A DNA stretch of 64,000 nt, from contig JAEUNZ010000030.1 in the NCBI GenBank assembly GCA_016790965.1, positions 25,584 to 89,583 on the forward strand, in the 5' to 3' direction. The notes below the pieces were generated by a model, which made no database searches, was not told the DNA's origin, and saw nothing but the letters and a program-made list of their open reading frames with translations. A program made the translations under genes and the position numbers. This stretch comes from SSSZ01 sp016790965. Lineage in GTDB: Bacteria; Pseudomonadota; Gammaproteobacteria; Burkholderiales; Rhodocyclaceae. Positions 1 to 9,203 of this stretch are shown here, piece after piece. Numbering within the stretch: the first letter of the stretch is position 1; each line of letters starts with the position of its first letter.

Positions 1-473
1 GCCACGCCTTGGTGAAGAAGAAGCTCAGGGAAACCGGCGCCCCGCTCGCCGGCGAAATGAGCGGCCACACCTTCTTCAAGGAACGCTGGTATGGCTTCGA
101 CGACGGCCTCTACACGGGGGCCCGGCTCCTCGAAATCCTCGCCCGGGCCGCCAACGGAAACCCGGTGCTCAAGGCCCTGCCCAACTCCCCCAGCACCCCG
201 GAACTCAACATCAAGATGGCCGAGGGCGAACCCTTCGCCCTCATCGACAAGCTCAAGGCCGCCGGCAAGTTCGAGGGGGCCAGCGAAATCATCACCATCG
301 ACGGCGTGCGGGTCGAATACCCCGACGGCTTCGGCCTGGCCCGGCCGTCGAACACGACGCCGGTCGTTGTCCTGCGCTTCGAGGCCGACACCCCGGCCGC
401 CCTGGAGCGCATCCAGGCCGGCTTCCGCCGGGCCATCACAGCCGTCTGGCCGGGCGTCCAACTCCCCTTCTGA
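1..473 (+). CDS. algC: Phosphomannomutase/phosphoglucomutase, C-terminal part (cut by window edge)
   Basis: The reading frame is open to the left edge, so only about the last 157 residues of the enzyme are visible. It interconverts hexose 1- and 6-phosphates (mannose and glucose) for sugar-nucleotide, exopolysaccharide and LPS precursors in the cytoplasm. The visible part has the sugar-binding loop GEMSGH, followed by FFKERWYGFDDG, as in AlgC-type alpha-D-phosphohexomutases. The end of the chain has the phosphate-binding domain 4 with RPSNTTPVVVLRFEAD. The active-site serine and metal loop lie outside the window. The first in-frame bases before the GTG at 12 still encode family-like sequence (HALVKKK), so position 9 is not the true start. 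Family assignment is firm; whether mannose or glucose is the main substrate cannot be told. Confidence 0.93.
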   Translation, partial: HALVKKKLRETGAPLAGEMSGHTFFKERWYGFDDGLYTGARLLEILARAANGNPVLKALPNSPSTPELNIKMAEGEPFALIDKLKAAGKFEGASEIITIDGVRVEYPDGFGLARPSNTTPVVVLRFEADTPAALERIQAGFRRAITAVWPGVQLPF

Positions 474-490
474 CCCCCCGAGGAATCGCC

Positions 491-811
491 ATGCTGCTCA
501 CCACCACCCCCACCATCGAAGGCCGCGGCATCACTGCCTACCACGGCGTCGTCACCGGCGAAGCCATCATCGGCGCCAACTTCCTCAAAGACATGTTCGC
601 CGCCATCCGCGACATCGTCGGCGGCCGCGCCGGCGCCTATGAGAAAACCCTGCGCTCCGCCCGCGAAACCGCCTTTGCCGAACTCAGCGAAGCCGCCCAG
701 GCCCTGGGCGCCAACGCGGTGGTGGGGATCGACATCGATTACGAAGTGCTGGGGGAAACCAACGGGATGCTGATGGTGGCGGTGAGCGGGACGGCGGTGA
801 CGGTGGGGTGA
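491..811 (+). CDS. YbjQ/UPF0145 family protein (DUF74)
   Basis: A 106-residue protein of the YbjQ family, small proteins that form pentameric rings and are annotated as putative heavy-metal-binding; no reaction is established. The family signature is clear: an N-terminal strand TTTPTIEGR, a central FLKDMFAAIRDIVGGRAGAYEK segment spread over residues 36-57, and the closing ALGANAVVGIDIDYEVLG strand pair. Length matches the family (about 100-110). It starts 17 bases after the phosphohexomutase stop, with GAGG upstream of the ATG, so it may be co-transcribed with that gene. There is no signal peptide or membrane segment, so it is probably cytoplasmic. Confidence 0.9.
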   Translation: MLLTTTPTIEGRGITAYHGVVTGEAIIGANFLKDMFAAIRDIVGGRAGAYEKTLRSARETAFAELSEAAQALGANAVVGIDIDYEVLGETNGMLMVAVSGTAVTVG

Positions 812-879
812 GGGGTTGGCAGAGGCAAAAACGTGGACCCCGATTATCCGGCCCGAACATCCCGAATAACCCCCGGAAA

Positions 880-1461
880 ATGAGACCTTCCGACAGTCAG
901 GCCACCGTTACCAACCATCGTCCGCTGCATGGCTGGGGCAGTCTGTTCTCGCCATTTCATGTCGTGCTTCAACTGCTTCTCGCGGCCCTATATTTTTTCG
1001 CTAATGAGCTGGATCGCATATTTAATCTGTGGTTTGCACTGGTTCCCATCATTGGCATTCCCACAATTGCCGTAGGAGCTATTTGGATTGGAGGTATTGC
1101 CAGAAATATCATTCATCGGCGATGGCTACTGCTTGGCCGAGTTGTAGTTGCGCCACTATTGGTATGGCCTCTTCTGTTCCTGTTGCTACGCACAGGTTTT
1201 GATGCACATTGGATGCGCTTCAAACTCAACAAGCATGGCTACGAAGAAAGCGTTCGCAAGCTTGAAGGAACTCATCCCATTTACAATTCGTGGGACTGGG
1301 GTTCTACCGGAGGCGCTGCCGCCCCAAATATTTTCTACTCGCTTATTTATGATGAAAGCGACGGAGTCGTGCTAAGTGATGGGAAAAACGCGGAAGGCGG
1401 AACTACAACCGTAAGGCAATTCGGAGACCATTTTTATCTTGTCACCCTGGTCTACCAATGA
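880..1461 (+). CDS. Orphan membrane protein of unknown function
   Basis: A 193-residue protein that I do not recognise. The open frame extends back to 808, but the ATG at 880 is preferred because upstream codons carry no hydrophobic or conserved-looking sequence. Residues about 25-125 hold three hydrophobic segments (VVLQLLLAALYFFA, LVPIIGIPTIAVGAIWIGGI, LLLGRVVVAPLLVWPLLFLL). A soluble C-terminal domain of about 90 residues follows and ends in DHFYLVTLVYQ. The stretch from about 850 to 1460 is visibly richer in A+T than its neighbours, which suggests it was acquired. It sits next to a broken ATPase gene on the other strand, so this is a small accessory pocket between the phosphohexomutase/YbjQ genes and alaS. 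Confidence 0.6.
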   Translation: MRPSDSQATVTNHRPLHGWGSLFSPFHVVLQLLLAALYFFANELDRIFNLWFALVPIIGIPTIAVGAIWIGGIARNIIHRRWLLLGRVVVAPLLVWPLLFLLLRTGFDAHWMRFKLNKHGYEESVRKLEGTHPIYNSWDWGSTGGAAAPNIFYSLIYDESDGVVLSDGKNAEGGTTTVRQFGDHFYLVTLVYQ

Positions 1462-1552
1462 AGAATCGTCGTCTAGCGCTCAACGGGGACGCACCACGGC
1501 TTTGGGGGCTGGCTATGCGTAGGCAGTATCGATTCTGAACCCGGCCCCTTAT

Positions 1553-2261
1553 CGATCCCCTTATCGATCGCAGGATGTCGAGGTAGCGCTTGAGGGTGGT
1601 GGGCGATACGTCCAGATCCCGGGCGATGGAGGCCAGCGACGGGGGCGACCCCACCCGCTCCCGCAGCAGTGCGACGAACAGGCGCATGGTGTTGATTCGT
1701 GGAGGCGGGCACATTCCACCACGTCTTCGCGGATGAGGTCGGTGAAGACCTGGTGGCGCCAGCGGTCGGCGTCTTCCGGCCGCTCGGCGAGGCAAGGTTC
1801 GGGGAAGACACCGCGGGCCACGAGGTGGTCGAGGGCCTCGGCCGGATTAGCCCCTTGCTGCTCGCACCATTCCCGCACCGAAATGGGGTGCAGGCGGGCG
1901 GCGAGGTAGCGGCCGGCCAGGGAATCGCCGCTCTGGTGCCAGGTATCCATGAGGGCGCCGCCGGTGACCAGCAGCATCTGCCCGGCGGGGCGGCCGTCCA
2001 CGACGCCCTTGAGCCAGTTCTTCCACTCGCGCTTCTTGTGGATTTCGTCCATGGCAAGCAGCGCCGCCCGGGGCGACCAATACCTGCCGCTGGAGACTGG
2101 CGCGGTCGCCGGCCACGTCCCAGTTGAGATACTGGGCCGGCGGATGCCGCTCCAGGAACTGGCGGCAGACGTTCGTCTTGCCCACCTGCCGCGGGCCGGT
2201 GAGGAGGGCAGATCTTGCGGGAGAGATCGGCGGCGATGAGGTCGTCCAGACAACGCTTCAT
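1553..2261 (-). pseudogene. Frameshifted AAA ATPase (DUF4143-type) remnant
   Basis: No single frame holds the protein, but successive frames read as one ATP-binding protein of the AAA_14/DUF4143 type. It begins MKRCLDDLIAADLSRKI. A second frame gives a Walker A remnant and QFLERHPPAQYLNWDVAGDR. A third gives the Walker B region MDEIHKKREWKNWLKG and continues through GRYLAARLHPISVREW to the TDLIREDV segment. A fourth gives a winged-helix-like piece, IARDLDVSPTTLKRYLDIL. At least three frameshifts are needed, so the gene is dead unless the sequence has errors here. Intact relatives are chromosomal or plasmid AAA proteins of poorly known role. The C-terminal DUF4143 domain is largely missing. 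Confidence 0.72.
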
Positions 2262-2273
2262 GGCGACCAATTT

Positions 2274-2306
2274 AGTGATCACTGGAAAAAAGTTGCGCTT
2301 TTTTCA
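2274..2306. promoter_or_regulatory. Palindrome AGTGATCACT and A/T-stem hairpin before the broken ATPase
   Basis: Just upstream of the ATPase start (2261, minus strand) lies the perfect 10-base palindrome AGTGATCACT at 2274-2283. It is followed by a hairpin in which CTGGAAAAAAG (2282-2292) pairs imperfectly with CTTTTTTCAG (2297-2306). The palindrome could be an operator of the dead gene, and the hairpin could end a transcript; neither role is shown. Confidence 0.3.
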
Positions 2307-2361
2307 GGGCACGATCAAGACGACGAAATACAAGCGCAATGCGGCTTGTCTGCCGCGATGA

Positions 2362-2660
2362 TCAGCGCATCTTGGGATTCATGCTGCCCCGGTTGTATTC
2401 CTTGTCTCCGGGCATGACCATGCGGGTGCCGGGGAGCCAGCCGCCCTGGGCGTCGATGGGGCGGGTCTTGTTTTCCGGGTACTGGGCGGCGACCTGCTGG
2501 GCTTCGGCCGCCTTTTTCGCATCGATGTATTCCCAGCGGCCGTTGGGGAAAAGGCGGACCTTCTCGCCGCCGGCCGTGGTGGCTTCCACGGGCGTGCGGT
2601 CGAGGTCGGCGGCGCCGACAGGGCCAAGCGCCAGGATCAGGGCAAAGGCGAAGGCCGTTC

Positions 2661-2664
<4 letters not shown>
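2362..2664 (-). CDS. Small secreted protein of unknown function, coupled to alaS
   Basis: About 100 residues. It starts at a GTG that overlaps the alaS stop as GTGA, so translation is probably coupled to alaS. The N-terminus, about residues 1-20, is a signal peptide (VRTAFAFALILALGPVGAA) with likely cleavage after AA. The mature part has GGEKVRLFPNGRWEYID, a small beta motif seen in short periplasmic proteins of unknown role (DUF3157-like). It ends in a polar tail, GSMNPKMR. The open frame continues upstream through alaS in another frame, but that part is a shadow. Function unknown; the periplasmic location is inferred from the signal peptide. Confidence 0.7.
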
Positions 2665-5276
<2,612 letters not shown>

Positions 5277-5345
5277 AAGCTGGGGCCTCTGGGGGCGGAG
5301 AATGCGAAGCGCCCGATTTTAAATGAAAGCACGGCGCCAAAAACA

Positions 5346-5369
5346 GAAACCCGCCGGAGGGCGGGTTTC
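5346..5369 (-). terminator. Intrinsic terminator after the 5391-5741 gene
   Basis: GAAACCCGC (5346-5354) and GCGGGTTTC (5361-5369) form a perfect stem with a six-base loop. Read on the minus strand, the stem is followed by CTGTTTTT, a U-rich run. It lies 21 bases after the stop of the upstream minus-strand gene and separates that gene from alaS. Confidence 0.85.
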
Positions 5370-5390
5370 CTTTGGAGCGGGCCGGGGCAA

Positions 5391-5741
5391 TCAGTTTCTG
5401 CGGCGGTGATCGGTCACCCCGTTGTGGTTGTAGTCGTGCTGCCGGTCGTGTTTCTGGCGGGCGATGCGGCGGCTCTGCACGTCCTGGGAATGCTCGATGC
5501 GGGCAGCCTCGCGGCCGGTCACGGTACCGTCGGCCATGGCCTTGTTTTCCAGGTTCTGGACGTGCTGCTGGCCGCGCTCCAGGCGAGCCGCTTCGCGGTT
5601 GGTCAGGGCGCCGGAAGCCTGGCCCTGGTCGATGCGCGAGGCCTGGTTGGCCTGGCGCTGGTCGATGCGCCCCGTGCTCTGGGCAAAGGCGGCGACGGGA
5701 AGGGCGAGACAGGCAGCGAAAAGAAAGTTCCTGGCGTTCAT
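5391..5741 (-). CDS. Small secreted Ala/Arg/Gln-rich repeat protein
   Basis: A 116-residue protein starting at the ATG at 5741, which has a good AAGGAG ribosome binding site; the longer frame to 5804 has none. Residues 1-21 are a signal peptide (MNARNFLFAACLALPVAAFA) with an AFA-Q cleavage site. The mature protein has repeated RIDQ(R/G)QA and (T/N)REAAR(L/I)E units separated by short Gly turns, so it is probably a helical periplasmic protein. It ends in a His/Asp/Asn-rich tail, HDRQHDYNHNGVTDHRRRN, which could bind metal. Short secreted proteins of this kind occur in betaproteobacteria without known function. Transcription ends at a strong terminator just downstream. Confidence 0.75.
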   Translation of the reverse strand: MNARNFLFAACLALPVAAFAQSTGRIDQRQANQASRIDQGQASGALTNREAARLERGQQHVQNLENKAMADGTVTGREAARIEHSQDVQSRRIARQKHDRQHDYNHNGVTDHRRRN

Positions 5742-5838
5742 GCGTTTCTCCTTGTGCTTGGCATGGGACGATCCCATGGCCGGATTAACCCATCGGGCGG
5801 CCAAGGCCGCTGCAACCGACTGTCAGCAATTGTTTCAT

Positions 5839-6073
5839 ATCCTGGAAACCTCGGCTGGACGAGCCCGGAGGGGCGTTCGGGCGGATGTCTGGCGCGAAGC
5901 GACGACGCGGCAGGCTCATGCGCGCAAGGAGGAGCGACAAAGCCAGGCGCCCGCCCGGATGCGCCAGCGGGCTCGTCGGTGCCCCCCGGTGGGTGAGCGA
6001 ACACTAGTGGCGCAGACATCCGGGGCACAAGCATGCCGGGACTCGACAAGCGGTCATCTGAGGTTTCCAGGAT
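5839..6073. repeat. Long-spaced imperfect inverted repeat in the ugpQ-5741 gap
   Basis: The 330-base gap between two minus-strand genes holds two sets of inverted arms. ATCCTGGAAACCTC at 5839-5852 is matched perfectly by its complement at 6060-6073. CGGATGTCTG at 5882-5891 is matched by its complement at 6013-6022. The arm order is symmetric about roughly 5955, and the right outer arm touches the ugpQ stop codon. The centre is GC-rich with smaller stems. It could be a decayed miniature mobile element or a structured 3' region. I see no gene in the gap. Confidence 0.5.
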
Positions 6074-6801
6074 CATGGCCCGAGACAGTCGAGGCGATCG
6101 GTGAACAGCGCGGCGATGCCCAGTGCGAAACAGCGCGCCGCGTCCTCCGCCCGATTGACCGTATAGGCGGCCACAGGCACCCCCGCCGCCCCCAGGGCAG
6201 CCAGGGCCGTGGCGTCCAGATCGGCGGCCCGGCCATGGAGCAGGCTGCAGCCCAGCCGCGCAAGGCGTTCCCGCCAGTCCTCGGGAAGCGCCTCCACCAG
6301 GAGCGCCCGGGTCTGGCCGGGGGCCGCAGCGCGGGCCGCGGCCAAGGCAGGCGCGGAAAAGGAGGAGACCACCGCCGGCAAGCCCGCCGGCCAAAGGGCG
6401 GTCAAGCGTTCGGCAACCGCACGACCCGTGGCTTCGTCGTGGCCCGCCGCCGGCTTGATCTCCACATTCACGCCCAGGCCGAGGCTGGAGCACAGCACCA
6501 GCACCTCGTCCAGGCGGGGAATGCCCACCCCGGCCCAGGCCCGATGCAGCCAGCGACCAGCGTCCAGGCCGGCCAGCTCCGCCCAGTCGCGCTCGCAGAC
6601 CCGCCCCTGGCCGTCGGTGGTGCGCTCCAGTGTCTCGTCGTGGATGAGAACCGGCACGCCATCCCGGGTGAGCATCACATCGAATTCCACCGCCCGGAAC
6701 CCCAGGCGGGCCGCCAGCCGGAAGCCTTCCAGGGTGTTTTCCGGCGCCAGGCAACCGCCGCCCCGATGGGCGATCCAGCGCGCCAGCGGATAGGCAGCCA
6801 T
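6073..6801 (-). CDS. ugpQ: Glycerophosphodiester phosphodiesterase (UgpQ type, cytoplasmic)
   Basis: A 242-residue GDPD-family enzyme that hydrolyses glycerophosphodiesters to glycerol 3-phosphate and an alcohol. Motifs are the catalytic HRGGGCLAPENTLEGF near the N-terminus (HR, then PENT), EFDVMLTRDGVPVLIHDETL (the metal-binding ExD and the second catalytic His), and VNVEIKP in the middle. The C-terminus has VAAYTVNRAEDAARCFALGI. There is no signal peptide and the length matches cytoplasmic UgpQ. The ATG overlaps the ugpB stop as TGATG, so the two genes are translationally coupled. In enterobacteria UgpQ works with the UgpBAEC importer; here only the binding protein is adjacent. Confidence 0.93.
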   Translation of the reverse strand: MAAYPLARWIAHRGGGCLAPENTLEGFRLAARLGFRAVEFDVMLTRDGVPVLIHDETLERTTDGQGRVCERDWAELAGLDAGRWLHRAWAGVGIPRLDEVLVLCSSLGLGVNVEIKPAAGHDEATGRAVAERLTALWPAGLPAVVSSFSAPALAAARAAAPGQTRALLVEALPEDWRERLARLGCSLLHGRAADLDATALAALGAAGVPVAAYTVNRAEDAARCFALGIAALFTDRLDCLGP

Positions 6802-8117
6802 CAGAAGGGAATGGCTTTCTTGAGGGCAGGCTTGGCGGACAGCACCGCGTTGCCGCGGCTTACGGCGGTGTCGAGGGCGGCCTTGGCGGGCTTGGTGTCG
6901 GCCCACACGGACTCCAGTTCCTCGTCGAGGATGAGGCGCACCGGGTCGATGCCAAAAATGCGCAACGGGTGGGTCGATCCTGAGCCCTTCATGGAGGCAT
7001 AGGCCACGTCCAGGGTGACGTCACGATCCCGTTGCACCTTGTCCTTGAGAACCTTGCGCGCTGCGTCTGTGAGCGGAAGCTGGCCATAGGTTCGGGCCAG
7101 TTCGACTTGCACTTCGGGCGTCAGCAGCCAGGTCACGAAGCGGGCCGCGGCCTTGTATTCGGGTGCCTTGTAGCCGGCCCCGATCCACAGGGAAGCACCG
7201 TCGGCCAGGGTGTGCTGGCGGCCGCCGAAAACATCGTCGTGATGCGGCAGGGGAGCAACGCCGAGCTCGACGCCCCGGGCTTCGCGGAAGCCCGTGTGGG
7301 CCCAGGAATCGGTGGTGATCATGGCGCATTCGCCATTGAGAAAGTGCTTGTCAGCTTCGTTGCGCCGCCCGAAGTCCCTGAAGAACTTGGCCTTGTGCCA
7401 GGTAGCCAGCATGGCGACATGCTTGACCTGGGGCAGGCCGTTGAACGCCAGCTCTCCCTTCGCGGTCGCCACCGGAACGCCGGACAGGGCACTGACGTTG
7501 TCGATGTGGACCCACACCGGCCAGGAGGTGGTATACGGGCACTTTTCGCCGGCATCCTGAAGCTTGTCGGCCGTCTGCTGCACCTCCATCCAGGTACGCG
7601 GCGGCTGGTCCGGATCCAGGCCCGCCTTGCGCAGGGCGTTGCGGTTGTAGAACAGTACGGGCGTCGAGTAGGCCACCGGCAGGGCGAAGAAGCGACCCTT
7701 CTCGTCGGTGGTGCCGGCGCGCAGGTCGGGGGAGATGATTTCCGACTTGAAGGCCTCCTTGGCCTCCTTCATCACTTCGTGCAAGGGTTTGAAGGCCGCC
7801 TTCCCGGCGATGGCCTCCAGAACGTCCTGGCGACGAACCAGGTTGAGGACCGCGGGCTTGTCGCCCTCCGCCGCGCGGACGAGCTTGATCTCGACTCCGG
7901 CATGGCTGCTGTTGTAGCGTTCCACCAGGCGTTGCAGGTTTTCCTCGCCTATGCTGCCCAATTGGTGAGCCAGGGCAATTTCCATCCGTGCGGCGGGGGT
8001 TTCGTTCTGCGCCTTGGCGGGCTTCGCGGCCTTGGCCGGGGCAGCCGTGACAGGAACGGCCGCACTGGCCAACAGGGCACAGGCGAGAACCGTGAGCGGC
8101 AGGTTCTTCATGGGCAT
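6801..8117 (-). CDS. ugpB: sn-Glycerol 3-phosphate/glycerophosphodiester-binding periplasmic protein
   Basis: A 438-residue extracellular solute-binding protein (family 1) close in design to UgpB, the periplasmic receptor of the ABC importer for glycerol 3-phosphate and glycerophosphodiesters. A signal peptide covers about residues 1-25 (LPLTVLACALLASAAVPVTA), followed by an Ala/Lys-rich linker. Family-like segments include RFFALPVAYSTPVLFYNRNALRKAGLDP, spread over residues 142-169, and the closed-form hinge GASLWIGAG. The first ATG (8117) is chosen because GGAG lies five bases upstream. No ugpA, ugpE or ugpC is beside it, and the next genes upstream are divergent. The permease is therefore encoded elsewhere or the pair works with another transporter. 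Confidence 0.9.
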   Translation of the reverse strand: MPMKNLPLTVLACALLASAAVPVTAAPAKAAKPAKAQNETPAARMEIALAHQLGSIGEENLQRLVERYNSSHAGVEIKLVRAAEGDKPAVLNLVRRQDVLEAIAGKAAFKPLHEVMKEAKEAFKSEIISPDLRAGTTDEKGRFFALPVAYSTPVLFYNRNALRKAGLDPDQPPRTWMEVQQTADKLQDAGEKCPYTTSWPVWVHIDNVSALSGVPVATAKGELAFNGLPQVKHVAMLATWHKAKFFRDFGRRNEADKHFLNGECAMITTDSWAHTGFREARGVELGVAPLPHHDDVFGGRQHTLADGASLWIGAGYKAPEYKAAARFVTWLLTPEVQVELARTYGQLPLTDAARKVLKDKVQRDRDVTLDVAYASMKGSGSTHPLRIFGIDPVRLILDEELESVWADTKPAKAALDTAVSRGNAVLSAKPALKKAIPF

Positions 8118-8199
8118 GGGGACTCCGATGCGAATGGGACAAGGGCGCGATTATAGCCGCTCGCGCCGGGGTACCTGGAGCGCGGGATATACTGACGCC

Positions 8200-8673
8200 A
8201 TGAACGAGTTCGCCCTCGCCCGCACCCTCCACGTCCTCGGCGTCATCCTGTGGATCGGGGGCGTCGCCTTCGTGACCACGGTCCTGTTGCCCGCCGTCGG
8301 GCGCCTGAAGACCCCGGATGAGCGTGTCGCCTTCTTCGAGAACATCGAACAGGGCTTCGCCCGCCAGGCCCGCGTGACCACCCTGCTGACCGGCCTTTCC
8401 GGACTATGGCTGGTCCATCTCCTAGGCGCCTGGGGGCGCTTCGGCTCGACGGCCTTCTGGTGGATGCACGCCATGGTGGCGATCTGGGCGCTATTTACCC
8501 TCATGCTCTTCGTCCTGGAACCCCTCGTTCTGCACCGCTGGTTCCTGGAGCGCGCCCGTCGCGACCCGGAAGGCACCTTTCGCCGCATCCAGCGCCTGCA
8601 CTGGCTGCTCCTGAGCGCCAGCTTCTTCACCGCGGCGGGGGCCGCCGCCGGAAGCCATGGCGGGTTGTTCTGA
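8200..8673 (+). CDS. CopD-like four-helix integral membrane protein
   Basis: A 157-residue membrane protein. The ATG at 8200 is preferred over upstream in-frame starts because the protein then opens with the first helix. Four hydrophobic segments are visible at about residues 6-30 (LHVLGVILWIGGVAFVTTVL), 60-80, 88-112 (MHAMVAIWALFTLMLFVL) and 134-152. The pattern of His in helix 1 (ARTLHVLG), a His in helix 3 (WWMHAM) and LHWLLLSASFF in helix 4 is like the CopD/DUF2269 group of small membrane proteins, some of which bind copper or heme. It is divergent from ugpB. The metal role is inference from the family only. Confidence 0.72.
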   Translation: MNEFALARTLHVLGVILWIGGVAFVTTVLLPAVGRLKTPDERVAFFENIEQGFARQARVTTLLTGLSGLWLVHLLGAWGRFGSTAFWWMHAMVAIWALFTLMLFVLEPLVLHRWFLERARRDPEGTFRRIQRLHWLLLSASFFTAAGAAAGSHGGLF

Positions 8674-8709
8674 TTGACGGCCGGGCCGGTTGTGGGAAGA
8701 ATGCCCGCC

Positions 8710-9159
8710 ATGCGCAAAACCCTCATTCTGCTGCCCTTTTTGACCCTGTTTGCGGCCTGCGACCAAATCGGCCAGAAGCTGGGCCTGGAAGATCCGGCCA
8801 GGAAGGAAGCCCAGCAGGAAGCCGAAGGCAAGGCGGTGGGCAGTGCCTGCCGCCAGTCGGGGCGGGCCATCGAGGATTGTTATTCCATCTACTCCTGGCT
8901 GCCCAAGGCCGCGGTCTTCGCCGGCTGGCGGGAGATGGACAGCTACATGCGCGACAACAAGATCGAGACCGTGGAGCCTCAACTGCCTCCTCCGGAACCC
9001 CCAGGAAAGAAAAAGAAGAAGGCCGCCGAAGCGCCCGCCGAGGAGCTGAAGGGCAAGGATACAGGCGCCGAAAAGGGCGACGAGAAGGCTTCTTCAAAGA
9101 CTGACCCCGCCCCGGCGGGCAAAGCCGAGGCCCCAGCGGAAAAGTCCGCCAAGCACTGA
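8710..9159 (+). CDS. Putative lipoprotein with Lys/Ala/Glu-rich tail
   Basis: About 149 residues if translation starts at 8710; ATGs at 8701 and 8674 are also in frame. The N-terminus is a lipoprotein signal (RKTLILLPFLTLFAAC) with lipobox residues just before Cys, so it is probably anchored in the outer membrane. The central part, about residues 40-85, has paired cysteines in SACRQSGRAIEDCYSIY and a predicted helix ending in MRDNKIETVEPQL. The last 60 residues are a low-complexity Pro/Lys/Ala/Glu tail (PPPEPPGKKKKKAAEAP), possibly spanning toward peptidoglycan. It ends 44 bases before the kinase gene and may be co-transcribed with it. I do not recognise the family. Confidence 0.72.
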   Translation: MRKTLILLPFLTLFAACDQIGQKLGLEDPARKEAQQEAEGKAVGSACRQSGRAIEDCYSIYSWLPKAAVFAGWREMDSYMRDNKIETVEPQLPPPEPPGKKKKKAAEAPAEELKGKDTGAEKGDEKASSKTDPAPAGKAEAPAEKSAKH

Positions 9160-9203
9160 CGACCGGGCCTGCTGCGTTGAGGCTGGGGAAGAAGGAGACC
9201 TTC

